This document shows positions 52,891-62,737 of a stretch of 64,000 nucleotides of DNA, piece by piece (the first letter of the stretch is position 1; each line of letters begins with the position of its first letter). The translations under genes and the position numbers were made by a program. Under the pieces are notes generated by a model. It was not told the origin of the DNA. It did not search any database and saw only the letters and a list, made by a program, of their open reading frames with translations. The stretch is from positions 124,001-188,000 of the forward strand of contig JAFKGQ010000011.1 of the NCBI GenBank assembly GCA_017307755.1. Reading direction: 5' to 3'. Source of the DNA: Chitinophagaceae bacterium. Its GTDB lineage: Bacteria > Bacteroidota > Bacteroidia > Chitinophagales > Chitinophagaceae.

Positions 52891-55800
52891 ATGTCGATAC
52901 GAATAGCCATCAATCACAAGACCACCTACAAATATGACCGGCTCGTCTCCCTGTCGCCTCATGTCTTCCGGCTTAGACCCGCGGCCCATTCCCGCACGCC
53001 TATCGAGGCCTATTCGTTAAAAGTTTCGCCAAAAGAACACTTCCTCAATTGGCAGCAGGACCCTTTTGGAAATTATCTGGCCAGGGTGGTATTTCCTGAA
53101 AAAACAAAAGAGCTGAGCATAGAGGTAGAGGTCATTGCCGATATGATCGTCATCAATCCCTTTGACTTCTTTGTAGAGGACTATGCTGAAAAATATCCCT
53201 TCACCTACAAAGAGCATCTGGCCGGCGAATTGACCCCTTACCTGGAGACGACGGAGAAAGGCCCCAGACTGATGGAATGGCTCTCCGGCGTCAGCCTGAA
53301 ACAGACGCCCATCAATGATTTCCTGGTGTCGATCAATCGGCGTCTTAGCCACGATATCGCCTATAGTATCCGGATGGAACCCGGTGTGCAAAGCTGCGAA
53401 CAAACACTGGACAAAGCCCTGGGCTCCTGCCGTGACTCTGCATGGCTGTTGGTCCAGATCCTCCGGCACCTGGGGCTGGCAGCGCGTTTTGTATCGGGCT
53501 ACCTGGTACAATTGACCGCCGATGTCGCCCCCCTGGATGGCCCTTCTGGCCCTCAACAAGACTTCACCGACCTGCACGCCTGGGCCGAAGTGTATATCCC
53601 CGGGGCCGGATGGATAGGGTTGGACCCCACTTCCGGTCTGTTCGCGGGGGAAGGCCATATCCCGCTGGCTTGCACGCCCCACTATATGAGCGCTGCTCCG
53701 GTAGTGGGTGCAACAGATAAGTGCGAGACGGAATTCTCCTTTTCCAATACCGTGACCCGCATCCATGAAGACCCCCGTGTGACAAAACCCTACTCGGAAG
53801 AGCAGTGGGCCACTATCAATGCCACAGGATATAAAGTGGATGAAGACCTGGCGGCCGGCGACCTTCGGCTGACAATGGGGGGCGAGCCGACCTTTGTGTC
53901 CATCGACGATATGGAGTCCGCACAATGGAATACCGCGGCCGACGGAAAGGAAAAACGCATACTCGCGCATGATCTGATCTTCCGGCTGCGCCGTCAGTTC
54001 GGGCCGAACGGTATGATCCATTACGGCCAGGGCAAATGGTATCCCGGCGAACCCCTTCCCCGCTGGCAATATGGACTGTTCTGGAGAAAAGATCATTTCC
54101 CCATGTGGAGGAACAGCCGGCTGATAGCCCATGAAAAAACACCCAATATATATGCGGCCGGCGATGCCGTTAAATTCATAAAAGAACTGGCCAGATACCT
54201 GGCGGTGAATGAGGAAAATATCACGCCGGCCTACGAGGACCCCTTCTATCTGTTATGGACGGAAGGTAAAATGCCCCCTGACACCGATCCACCGGTGGGC
54301 TATACCCTGCCGCTGAAATGGAATTATGAGGCCGGCAGATGGCGCAGTTGTAAATGGATCCTCAAAAGGGAGCATCTGTTCCTGATCCCCGGCAACTCCC
54401 CCATCGGGCTCCGCTTACCCCTGGATTCTCTCCCTGCTATCGCCAAAGACCGCGAAGAGCAAAGGGTGGAACGCAGTTTATTCGAAGAGCTGCCGCCGCT
54501 GGAAAATTTCCAGTACACCATCAATAGCCGCTATAGCCAGCCCCCTCCCCCCGCCGGCCGGCCAAACGCTCCTCAAACAGTGGAACAAGACGTCGCAGTC
54601 ATCAAGACGACCCTGTGCGTAGAAACACGCGAAGGCATCCTCTATATCTTCCTTCCGCCCATGGACTATCTGGAACATTATCTGGACGCCCTCTCCTCCA
54701 TCGAAGCCACGGCTGAAAGATTAAACATCCCGGTCCGTATAGAAGGATACGAGCCGCCAAGGGACTACAGGATGGAAAGACTGGTGGTATCTCCCGACCC
54801 CGGTGTTATCGAAGTAAATATTCACCCTGCAGCCAACTGGCAGGAGTTGGTCCATACCATTGACACCCTTTACGAACAGGCCTTTTTATCCCGTCTCGGA
54901 ACAGAAAAATTTATGCTGGACGGCAGACACACAGGAACAGGAGGCGGCAGCCACATCACCATCGGAGGCTCAAAACCGGCGGATAGCCCGCTTTTGAGAA
55001 GACCCGATCTCCTTAGAAGCCTCATCACTTATTGGCAGCATCACCCCGGACTCTCCTACCTTTTCTCCAGCGCTTTCATCGGCGCCACCAGCCAGGCGCC
55101 CCGGATGGATGAAGGCCTGAATGAAAAGTTATACGAGATGGAGATCGCCTTCAGCCAGGTGCCTGAGAACGGGTTCATACCTTTCTGGCTCGTGGACCGT
55201 ATCTTCCGCCATTTACTGACGGACATCACAGGTAATACACACCGGAGTGAATTTTGTATCGACAAATTATATTCCCCCGATACCTCTTCAGGCAGACTCG
55301 GTATCCTCGAATTCCGCGCTTTCGATATGCCGCCCCACAGACAAATGAGTTTGGTACAGATGCTACTGATACGGACGCTGATCGCCCGGTTCTGGAAAAC
55401 GCCCTATAAACAGGGGCTGGTACGATGGGGGACGGAGCTGCATGATAAATTCATGCTTCCGCACTATGTACGGGAGGATATGCAGGAAGTAGTAAATGAT
55501 CTCAATGCGGCTGGCTACCCGTTTGCGCTAAACTGGTTCGACCCTTTCCTGGAATTCCGGTTCCCACACTATGGCACAGTAAAGCTGCACGGCATTGAAA
55601 TGGAGATCCGGATGGGCATCGAACCCTGGAACGTGTTGGGTGAAGAAATGTCCGGGTCAAGCACCGCCCGTTATGTCGATTCTTCTCTGGAAAGAGTACA
55701 GGTAAAGCTGAAAGGCTTGAATGGTTCCCGGTATGTGTTGCTGGTAAATGGCCGTCGCGTTCCCCTCGTTGCAACAGACACCAAAGAAGAATTTGTCTGC

Positions 55801-56175
55801 GGCGTCCGCTACAGAGCCTGGCAGCCGCCTTCGGCCCTTCACCCCACCATCGGTATCGACACCCCCATCACCTTCGATATCGTCGACACCTGGAACAGCC
55901 GTTCCATCGGAGGGTGTACATACTATGTCTCTCATCCCGGCGGCAGAAGCTATAAGGTCTTCCCGGTCAATAGCTACGAGGCGGAGTCGAGAAGGGTCAG
56001 CCGTTTCGGCGTCACCTCCCATACCCAGGACCTCCTGCCCCCTTCGTCCGGTCTGTCGGCCGTAAGACGTTATATCGCACAAGACCGTCTGCCCTTTTAC
56101 TGCGATCCGCCAGAAGAAGAGATCAATAAAGAGTATCCCTATTCACTGGACCTCCGGCGCTTCCGGAAGATCTAG
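52891..56175 (+). CDS. Transglutaminase-like domain fused to DUF2126 putative amidoligase
   Basis: The 1094-residue protein has a bacterial transglutaminase N-domain (about 1-90), a transglutaminase/papain-like core with Cys180 (LGSCRDSAW), His229 (DLHAWAEVY) and Asp245 (LDPTSG), and then the large DUF2126 region (about 310-1094), predicted elsewhere to be related to amidoligases of the glutamine-synthetase fold (for example DGRHTGTGGGSHITIGG). It may cleave and form isopeptide or amide links. It has no signal peptide, so it is cytoplasmic. It is convergent with a second transglutaminase by a 4-bp overlap; the two together with the permuted ATP-grasp protein make up a well-known but unexplained gene neighbourhood. 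Confidence 0.9.
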   Translation: MSIRIAINHKTTYKYDRLVSLSPHVFRLRPAAHSRTPIEAYSLKVSPKEHFLNWQQDPFGNYLARVVFPEKTKELSIEVEVIADMIVINPFDFFVEDYAEKYPFTYKEHLAGELTPYLETTEKGPRLMEWLSGVSLKQTPINDFLVSINRRLSHDIAYSIRMEPGVQSCEQTLDKALGSCRDSAWLLVQILRHLGLAARFVSGYLVQLTADVAPLDGPSGPQQDFTDLHAWAEVYIPGAGWIGLDPTSGLFAGEGHIPLACTPHYMSAAPVVGATDKCETEFSFSNTVTRIHEDPRVTKPYSEEQWATINATGYKVDEDLAAGDLRLTMGGEPTFVSIDDMESAQWNTAADGKEKRILAHDLIFRLRRQFGPNGMIHYGQGKWYPGEPLPRWQYGLFWRKDHFPMWRNSRLIAHEKTPNIYAAGDAVKFIKELARYLAVNEENITPAYEDPFYLLWTEGKMPPDTDPPVGYTLPLKWNYEAGRWRSCKWILKREHLFLIPGNSPIGLRLPLDSLPAIAKDREEQRVERSLFEELPPLENFQYTINSRYSQPPPPAGRPNAPQTVEQDVAVIKTTLCVETREGILYIFLPPMDYLEHYLDALSSIEATAERLNIPVRIEGYEPPRDYRMERLVVSPDPGVIEVNIHPAANWQELVHTIDTLYEQAFLSRLGTEKFMLDGRHTGTGGGSHITIGGSKPADSPLLRRPDLLRSLITYWQHHPGLSYLFSSAFIGATSQAPRMDEGLNEKLYEMEIAFSQVPENGFIPFWLVDRIFRHLLTDITGNTHRSEFCIDKLYSPDTSSGRLGILEFRAFDMPPHRQMSLVQMLLIRTLIARFWKTPYKQGLVRWGTELHDKFMLPHYVREDMQEVVNDLNAAGYPFALNWFDPFLEFRFPHYGTVKLHGIEMEIRMGIEPWNVLGEEMSGSSTARYVDSSLERVQVKLKGLNGSRYVLLVNGRRVPLVATDTKEEFVCGVRYRAWQPPSALHPTIGIDTPITFDIVDTWNSRSIGGCTYYVSHPGGRSYKVFPVNSYEAESRRVSRFGVTSHTQDLLPPSSGLSAVRRYIAQDRLPFYCDPPEEEINKEYPYSLDLRRFRKI

Positions 56176-56999
56176 CCCGATCTTCTCACGTCGACGGACA
56201 CAGACAGTCCATGGGAGCCGCTGCTGAGTACGATCCCTTTCATCGGTGCGATATCCGAATAATCCCTGCCCCAGCCAATGGTAATATGCTGATCTCCGGC
56301 CGGCACGTTATTGGTAGGGTCAAGATCCACCCATCCCATCCGGGGGATGTTTATGCTAAACCAGGCATGGGAAGCATCCACACCGACCAGTTTTTCCACC
56401 CCCGGAGGAGGAATAGTTTCTATATAGCCGCTTACATAACGGGCAGGCAGTCCTGCGCTCCGGACACAGGCGATCGCCAGATGGGCAAAATCCTGGCATA
56501 CCCCTTTGCGCTCCCGCATGACCACAGAGAGGGGTGTCGACACCATGGTAAACCCCGGTGTAAACGTAAAATCCGTATAGATACGGTGCATCAGGTCTGT
56601 CGCCGCCTCCAGGACGTTCCTGCCGGGTCGGAAAGAAACCCTGGCATAAGCTTTTATTTCTTCGCTGCAGGCTGTCATGGGCGTCTCAAAAGTATATTGG
56701 CTGATCTCTCCGGCTTCCTCTTCCTCTTGCTGATAAATAACCGTGGCGATCTTCTCGATCTCGGAATGGACATCCACTGTCAACTGCCCGTGCTCTCTCT
56801 CGATGGAGAAATAGATCACTTTGTTACCAAAGAAATCTTCATATTCTCTCAGCGTGTCAGGCTCGGGGTGAATTTTTACGGTGGCGCTTTTACACACCTG
56901 TCGCGTGGTGTCCCGGGGCGCCAGCCGGAGAACATTGTGACACAGGCTCACCGGTTCAAAATAGGTATAGGTCGTTTTATGGATGATACTATAGTTCAT
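56172..56999 (-). CDS. Transglutaminase-like protein
   Basis: The 275-residue protein has the bacterial transglutaminase-like N-terminal domain (about 1-90) and a core with the Cys in KGVCQDFAHL, His in DASHAWFSIN and Asp in WVDLDPTNN, the full triad. Bacterial members of this group are predicted peptidases or amidases for isopeptide links. The start overlaps the stop of the ATP-grasp/alpha-E gene (ATGA), so the two are co-translated. Cytoplasmic. It is shorter than the 1094-residue protein opposite, which carries the same N-terminal and core domains plus DUF2126. Confidence 0.92.
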   Translation of the reverse strand: MNYSIIHKTTYTYFEPVSLCHNVLRLAPRDTTRQVCKSATVKIHPEPDTLREYEDFFGNKVIYFSIEREHGQLTVDVHSEIEKIATVIYQQEEEEAGEISQYTFETPMTACSEEIKAYARVSFRPGRNVLEAATDLMHRIYTDFTFTPGFTMVSTPLSVVMRERKGVCQDFAHLAIACVRSAGLPARYVSGYIETIPPPGVEKLVGVDASHAWFSINIPRMGWVDLDPTNNVPAGDQHITIGWGRDYSDIAPMKGIVLSSGSHGLSVSVDVRRSG

Positions 57000-59482
57000 T
57001 TGTCGATGATAGAGGTCAGCTCGTGTTTAAAATAGGTTTTGGAGATCACGTCTGGTATGGCGGACAGCAATGTATACATCCTGGATAAAAGATCGTCCAG
57101 CTTCCTGTATTCATATAGGTTTTCATCCGCCTGCGCCAGCTCTCTCCTGTCCGTCTGTTGCAACAAGGTATCCGCCTCCAGGATCAGACGTTCATATTCC
57201 GTCTGTACATGCCCGGCATGGACCCTGGGCAGAAGATGGAGATAGGTCTTCAGCCTGTCTACCTGGTAGGTCAGTGAGCGGGGGTTATTCGGGTCGAATA
57301 ACATGAGATCCAATACCAGTTCGTTATTGATAGGCATCCGGTATTTGTACCGGTAGTTCACAAGGCTTTCATGGCTCATCAGCACGCTCTGTTGCAGATT
57401 ATATTCCACCTGGTCACTGTATCTGCCGGTAAGCGTCACCCGCAGCATAGTGATCAGCAAAAGGCTTTGCTCGATCTTTCGCCCCAGATCGAGCAGGATC
57501 CATTCCTGTTCACGGGAAATACTTTCCCTCGTAAGCCCGATAAATGCCACGACAAATGTGATAAGGTTATCCAGCGTATGCAGCATCCGTATATGCCCCT
57601 GATGAGTCAGCGGTATATTCTGCCGGAACTCTTCTTCCATCACCCGCAGCACCCTCCAGGTATCCGTCGACCAGTGTTCCCTTACTTCATGTATCGCCCG
57701 GTTAAATTGCAAAAAATTATACTTGAGACTTCCCGTCCTTTTCTCATTGAGCAGGACTTCTTTCAATTCCACCCATGGATGAGCAAATCTGTCTTCACTG
57801 CCCTCCCCCGCAAATCCGGGATAAGTATAACTATATTTTGTTAGCGCCGTCAGCAGACTTCGTTCCGTCCTTCCCTCTACCACAAATTGCATGACAGTTC
57901 TCAAAAACCGGGCATTCCCAAGGACCCGCTCCGTATAGCGGCCGGTCCAGAACAGATTTTCAGCGGCATGGCTCGGCAGCATGTCGTTATCGCCCGCGAC
58001 GGGTCTTTCCGTCGTCTCCTTTAGTACGTTCACGACACGGCCGGGTTCGGGAGAAAGGATCCATGCGTCCTTGCTGATCCCCCCCGATTGGTTGGAGATG
58101 ATAAAGTTTCCCTCTTTTGATGACGTCCTGCACAGCCCTCCTGTCATCGCAACATATCCTTCCTTATTACTTACAAGAAAACTTCTGAAAAGCACTTTCC
58201 TGGATTCGATCTTCCCGTCGATAAGGGACGGGGTGGAAGATATGTCCACCTTTTCCTGACCGACGTATAAAGAAGGGTTGCTCCGGATGCGCTGTTTCCA
58301 TTCGCTCAACTCCCGATGAGAAAGAGAGGCGCCATCCACTGAAGAAGTACCCGTCGGATTACGGTTGATCTTTTTTATGACCAGGGTCGGAAGATGGGCC
58401 AGTACATAGTCCAGCTCTTTGGGTTGACCGCACCACCAGGAGGCTATCGTTGGGATACGCAGATCTTCCGATAAGAACCACCGGGCGATGGATTGAAGAA
58501 AAGGCATAAGACCGGGGTTTTCCAGCACACTGCTGCCGATGGGGTTGGCGATACTGACATGCCCGCTGCGGACAGCTTGCAGCAGACCCGGGATGCCCAG
58601 TTGCGAATCTTCTTTCAATTCCAACGGATCACAATAGATATCGTCCACCCGCCGCAGGATCACGTCTACCCTTTCCAGACCGCCCATCGTCTTTAACCAG
58701 ACATGACTATCTTTTACCACCAGGTCATTGCCCTGCACAAGGGTGAAGCCAAGGTAAGAGGACAGGTAAGAATGTTCGAAATAGGTTTCATTACTGGAGC
58801 CGGGCGTCAGGATGACGATCCGGGGGTTAAGTCGCTGATGGGGAGCTATTTCATGCAGCCCATTCCGCAATGCATTAAAATATGGCGAAAGATGCCGCAC
58901 TTCCAGCCCGTTGAACAATTCCGGTAAAACCCTCGTCATGGCCGTTCTGTTCTCCAAGGCATAGCCCGATCCGGAAGGAGCCTGTGTCCTGTCATTGACG
59001 ACCCATATCCGTCCGTCCCTGCTTCTGGCCAGGTCCGCCGAATACATGATCAGGTGATGTTTGCCCGGGAGATGGATGCCTGCACATTGACGGAGAAAGC
59101 CGGCATGGTTATAAATAAGCTCGGCAGGGAGGATCCCGTTCCGGATCAACCTCCGCTCACCGTAGATATCTTTCAATATGAGGTTTAATAATTCAGCCCG
59201 CTGTAGAAGCCCCGATTCGATGGCCGGCCATTCATGCTTACTGATAAGAAAAGGGATAATGTCCAGGTTCCAGGGACGGTTCAATCCTGATGGATCCCCA
59301 TAAATGTTATAGGTGACGCCATTCTCCGTCAGCAAACGCATCATATCCTCATTACGCAGGGCAATCTCCTCGTCACCCAGCTGGCTGTATGATTGAAAAA
59401 ACGTTTCCCAATGAGGGTGCAGCCTCCCATTCTCCCCCAATAATTCTGGTATCATGTCCTTAAAAATAAGGATTTTATCCAT
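56996..59482 (-). CDS. Circularly permuted ATP-grasp type 2 / alpha-E fusion protein
   Basis: The product is about 828 residues. The first half (about 1-450) is a circularly permuted ATP-grasp domain (DUF404/407), with LRNEDMMRLLTENGVTYNIY, RSRDGRIWVVNDRTQAPSGSGYALENR and GQPKELDYVLAHLPTLVIKK. The second half (about 490-820) is the helical alpha-E domain (DUF403; NLFWTGRYTERVLGNARFL). The two are often separate genes; here they are fused. I used ATG 59482, which overlaps the receptor stop by 8 bp (ATGGATAA), instead of the upstream in-frame ATG at 59572. It probably makes a peptide-like tag or amide bond, released by the transglutaminases. The product is unknown. Confidence 0.9.
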   Translation of the reverse strand: MDKILIFKDMIPELLGENGRLHPHWETFFQSYSQLGDEEIALRNEDMMRLLTENGVTYNIYGDPSGLNRPWNLDIIPFLISKHEWPAIESGLLQRAELLNLILKDIYGERRLIRNGILPAELIYNHAGFLRQCAGIHLPGKHHLIMYSADLARSRDGRIWVVNDRTQAPSGSGYALENRTAMTRVLPELFNGLEVRHLSPYFNALRNGLHEIAPHQRLNPRIVILTPGSSNETYFEHSYLSSYLGFTLVQGNDLVVKDSHVWLKTMGGLERVDVILRRVDDIYCDPLELKEDSQLGIPGLLQAVRSGHVSIANPIGSSVLENPGLMPFLQSIARWFLSEDLRIPTIASWWCGQPKELDYVLAHLPTLVIKKINRNPTGTSSVDGASLSHRELSEWKQRIRSNPSLYVGQEKVDISSTPSLIDGKIESRKVLFRSFLVSNKEGYVAMTGGLCRTSSKEGNFIISNQSGGISKDAWILSPEPGRVVNVLKETTERPVAGDNDMLPSHAAENLFWTGRYTERVLGNARFLRTVMQFVVEGRTERSLLTALTKYSYTYPGFAGEGSEDRFAHPWVELKEVLLNEKRTGSLKYNFLQFNRAIHEVREHWSTDTWRVLRVMEEEFRQNIPLTHQGHIRMLHTLDNLITFVVAFIGLTRESISREQEWILLDLGRKIEQSLLLITMLRVTLTGRYSDQVEYNLQQSVLMSHESLVNYRYKYRMPINNELVLDLMLFDPNNPRSLTYQVDRLKTYLHLLPRVHAGHVQTEYERLILEADTLLQQTDRRELAQADENLYEYRKLDDLLSRMYTLLSAIPDVISKTYFKHELTSIIDK

Positions 59483-61898
59483 TCGGGGCCCGTTCCTTCT
59501 CTTCACTCGCCCCCTCCTCGTGTCTGCTGATCTTATAGGATCGTCCAAAACGAAAAGTAAATGCCAGGACAACGACCCGGCTATCCCTCTTTATCTTAAA
59601 ATATTCAGTAGCATCAGGGAAGGAGGTCAACCCCTCCATCCCCGCCGTATAAAAGATATCGCGGTAGCTCAGCTTTACAGTGCCCTTCTTCTTTAACACC
59701 GTCTTGCTTATTCCTGTGGAAACCTGCCCGGCGGGATATAACAATTCCTGTATATCCTGGCGGCTCCGGGTGGTATAAAACCCGGAAAGCTCGCCGGTAT
59801 AGCCTTTCCCAAAGTTCAGCTGGTTATTTACATTCACATTCAGCTGATTAATGGTTGATGCATAGTTATTTCCATTAAACCCCCGCAGCTCTTTGTAATT
59901 GTACACTGCCGTCAGCTGCATCGACCACCATCTCACGGGAGACAGACTGAGACTGGCCGACAATCCCAGGTTATACACCCGGCCGACATTCCCCTGCGTA
60001 TAGTATAGGATGGTCTTCGATGTGTCGGACAGAAAGAACTGCGAAAAATAGTCGGATATGGTGCTGTAGGACACCGTTGTAGTGAGAAGATCTCCAAGCC
60101 GGTGGCTAAGCTCAAAATTCCAGCTGTATTGTGGCAGCAGATAGGGGTTGCCCGTTTCGTAGGTGTATTTATTGATGACGTACAAAAAAGGGTTCAGACT
60201 TTGAAAAGCCGGCCGGTCCAGCCTTCTCGTGATCGTTAGCGTAAGACTATTCGTCGAATCAAGGGTGTAGGACAGATAGCCGCTGGGGAAAAAACTCCCA
60301 TAATTGCGCGATACCAGGGAGTCCTTCTGCTGGTTGTTGCCAAACTGATGCGCCGTATACGAAGTGTATTCATACCTCAACCCGCCCTGGTAGCTCAGCT
60401 GGTGATATTTCCCTTCAATTGTGCCATAAGCCGCCTGGATATTCTCCCGGTACACAAAATGATTGCTCCTCGTATCGTCCTTCACCCATTGCTGGTTGTT
60501 CCAATTCTGGTAAGTAGCAGCATTGTCCGTATGGTTCGAAGATGATTTCAATCCCGTCTGAAACGTCACGTCAGGGCTGATCCTTATCGTTGCATCCACC
60601 TTGCCGGAAAGGATATTGATGGTAGTGGGGATACTATTCCGGAATACTTCGTCATAACCCCCGGGGGCGTCCAACTGATTATCAAAATCCTGCCGCCCTT
60701 CTATAGCATAATGCAGATAATCCAGGTCGGCGGTGAGATCGGCGTTCTTCGACAAACGACGCTTGCCATTGAGGTTGATAGCCCCATTCCTGAACATATT
60801 CACAGGTCTGCTTTTTGTAAGGATGGAGGAGTCGACAGTTCCGTCCGTCCGCAGCCAGTCGGCATGAGATGTATTATTCCCCCTGCGATGAATGTCCATC
60901 CCGGTCAAAACCACACCTATAGTCGTACCTGGTGATACGGTATAATCCAGTCCTGTCTTAACAGTATGATTATTTACAGTACCTGAAAAATACGAAGGCT
61001 GCCTGAGAATGGCCGTGACATCCTTGTTGGGGTCAACATATCTCCGGTAGGCGTATAGATCAGTAAAGTATTTGTTGAAGTTGAAGCTGTAATTAAAAAA
61101 GACATTCAGGGGGCCTTGCCGGTAGTTCAGCACCAGACTGTTGTTGTTCTTGGGATATATGCCCTGACCATAGGAAGTGGTCACAGTGCCGTTGAATCCA
61201 TTGTTATTATTTTTCTTTGTCTTGATATTGATGATCCCCGCACTTCCAGAAGCATCATATCGGGCCGTGGGATTCGGTATCAGTTCGATCCGCGCCACCT
61301 GCGACGCGCTCATACTGCTCAATAGGTTGTTCAGGTCCTCGCCGGACAGATAGGTGAGCTTGTCGTCGATCATAACAAGGATATTCGCCTTCCCGTTCAA
61401 CGTAATCCCCCCATTCCGGTCGACAGTCACGCCCGGTGATCGCTCCAACACTTCCAGTACGGTTGCACCTGTGTTGGTCACAGAAGCTTCTACGTTTATC
61501 ACCGTTCTATCCCGTTTCCTTTCCACCGGCGGCATACGACCCGTCACCGTCACCTCCTGCAGCGAACGCTGCACCGCCAGCAGTCTGATCGTATCCTCCC
61601 CTAACCTTGGCCACCGGTATTCGTCTGTCGTCTTCGGCTGGTAGCCTGCACAGGTGACAAGGAACTTGTATGTACCCTTGTTAACGTCCCCCAACATCAC
61701 CCGGCCATCTTCCCCTGCCACGACACTTTTAACTACACTCCCATTTTTCAACAATTGGATGGTCGCCCCGCTGATGGGTTGCCCTTGTTCATTGACAATG
61801 ATCACTAATGAACCGTTCCCTTCCCGGGGCTGGCAAAATGCGCTTATAGACAGTACCAGAAGGAAAAAGAAAAGAAGATGCGTGATCTTTAAGGTCAT
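59475..61898 (-). CDS. TonB-dependent receptor-like outer-membrane protein coupled to the ATP-grasp operon
   Basis: The 807-residue product has a signal peptide (MTLKITHLLFFFLLVLSISAFCQ), a carboxypeptidase-like beta sandwich (about 25-105), a plug with NGGITLNGKANILVMIDDKLTYLSGEDLNNLL and a large beta barrel of the outer-membrane-beta-barrel family. It lacks a SusD partner and the SusC box. Its C-terminus is short and charged (EEGASEEKERAPNG) rather than ending in an aromatic strand. The 8-bp overlap with the ATP-grasp gene makes it the first gene of that operon. It may import a peptide or other substrate that the ATP-grasp/transglutaminase set handles; that is inference. Confidence 0.87.
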   Translation of the reverse strand: MTLKITHLLFFFLLVLSISAFCQPREGNGSLVIIVNEQGQPISGATIQLLKNGSVVKSVVAGEDGRVMLGDVNKGTYKFLVTCAGYQPKTTDEYRWPRLGEDTIRLLAVQRSLQEVTVTGRMPPVERKRDRTVINVEASVTNTGATVLEVLERSPGVTVDRNGGITLNGKANILVMIDDKLTYLSGEDLNNLLSSMSASQVARIELIPNPTARYDASGSAGIINIKTKKNNNNGFNGTVTTSYGQGIYPKNNNSLVLNYRQGPLNVFFNYSFNFNKYFTDLYAYRRYVDPNKDVTAILRQPSYFSGTVNNHTVKTGLDYTVSPGTTIGVVLTGMDIHRRGNNTSHADWLRTDGTVDSSILTKSRPVNMFRNGAINLNGKRRLSKNADLTADLDYLHYAIEGRQDFDNQLDAPGGYDEVFRNSIPTTINILSGKVDATIRISPDVTFQTGLKSSSNHTDNAATYQNWNNQQWVKDDTRSNHFVYRENIQAAYGTIEGKYHQLSYQGGLRYEYTSYTAHQFGNNQQKDSLVSRNYGSFFPSGYLSYTLDSTNSLTLTITRRLDRPAFQSLNPFLYVINKYTYETGNPYLLPQYSWNFELSHRLGDLLTTTVSYSTISDYFSQFFLSDTSKTILYYTQGNVGRVYNLGLSASLSLSPVRWWSMQLTAVYNYKELRGFNGNNYASTINQLNVNVNNQLNFGKGYTGELSGFYTTRSRQDIQELLYPAGQVSTGISKTVLKKKGTVKLSYRDIFYTAGMEGLTSFPDATEYFKIKRDSRVVVLAFTFRFGRSYKISRHEEGASEEKERAPNG

Positions 61899-62201
61899 CT
61901 ACAAAGATCATCTCAATTATTCAAATTGTGTGAGCCGCTAAACACCGCCCGGCGCCGCCGGTACAATTCTTTTAACAAAACATAAGAACAATAAAAGAGG
62001 TTTCTTCAGACCAATTTGGTAAGTTTGTTACATGAGCGGCAACTACTATATCGATTCATTTACAGAATTCACTCCTTTCTGCCGTGAACTCTACTGTATT
62101 TCCAATTTTAAGGACTTCAGCACCTGTACTCAAGCCTAGTCTGCTAACCTGGCTTTTTTCCCCTACTGACAAATAATTATCCCTGTACAAAAAATCGTGC
62201 T
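61899..62201. promoter_or_regulatory. Divergent intergenic region with a Bacteroidota -7-like element
   Basis: This 303-bp region separates the receptor (minus) from the unknown gene at 62202 (plus). TAAGTTTG at 62020-62027 matches the Bacteroidota TAnnTTTG element exactly on the plus strand; I see no clear -33 partner. A 35-codon ORF (62032-62139) follows at once, but it is too close to the predicted start of transcription to be convincing. No hairpin terminator is seen. Confidence 0.4.
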
Positions 62202-62732
62202 ATGTCACATCTAATGATTGCATTGATCATTGTGTTAACAATTATAATCATCCCTTTAATACTTGTCATCATGCATAACCATCAATTAAAAACAAGAAAA
62301 GACAGCATCCTCTCCTTTTTTAGAAAAGTTGCGTTTGTTCATAACTTTTCCTTTACAGGCCAGGAAATATTACGCGATATGGCCCTCGGTCTGGACGGCC
62401 CAAAAAGAAAAGTACTGATAGTGGAAGAAAGAAATAAAAATTACGACAGCCACATTATTGACCTGTCGGAAGTAAGTACCTGCAAAGTAAAAAAGGTATA
62501 TGCCGCGATAGATATCACTAGCTATAAAAAGAACAGACCCGAAGAATACCTGAAGTCTATAGCGCTTGAATTTGAGTTTAAGACAGACAGGTCACCCGTT
62601 GCAGCCTGCTTCTTCAGGAATGAGAGCAATGGCCTCTATGAAATAAAAGAGTTGGAGGCAAGGGTCAGGAACTGGGAAGCGATGCTATCAAAGATGCTGC
62701 AGAAAAAAATATATTCTTCATCTCTTAATTAA
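62202..62732 (+). CDS. Membrane-anchored protein of unknown function
   Basis: The 176-residue product has one N-terminal transmembrane helix (MIALIIVLTIIIIPLILVIM) followed by a basic stop-transfer segment and a soluble cytoplasmic domain of about 145 residues with alternating strands and helices (KVLIVEERNKNYDSHIIDLSEVS, IALEFEFKT). I do not recognise the family. It is 5 bp before the GreA/Rnk-like gene, so both are co-transcribed. Codon use and composition look genuine. Confidence 0.75.
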   Translation: MSHLMIALIIVLTIIIIPLILVIMHNHQLKTRKDSILSFFRKVAFVHNFSFTGQEILRDMALGLDGPKRKVLIVEERNKNYDSHIIDLSEVSTCKVKKVYAAIDITSYKKNRPEEYLKSIALEFEFKTDRSPVAACFFRNESNGLYEIKELEARVRNWEAMLSKMLQKKIYSSSLN

Positions 62733-62737
62733 TTGTC

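Noticed and set aside
52587-52913. 108-codon minus-strand frame between the aldo/keto reductase and DUF2126 genes
   Set aside because: Its central part is charged and protein-like, but both ends run into known genes and no family is recognised. It may be a gene remnant, but I cannot support it.
52596-52937. 113-codon plus-strand frame in the same gap
   Set aside because: It overlaps two confident genes in another frame and has an irregular composition.
53017-54132. 371-codon open frame on the minus strand
   Set aside because: It is antisense to the transglutaminase/DUF2126 gene, which has a complete triad. No domain is seen in it.
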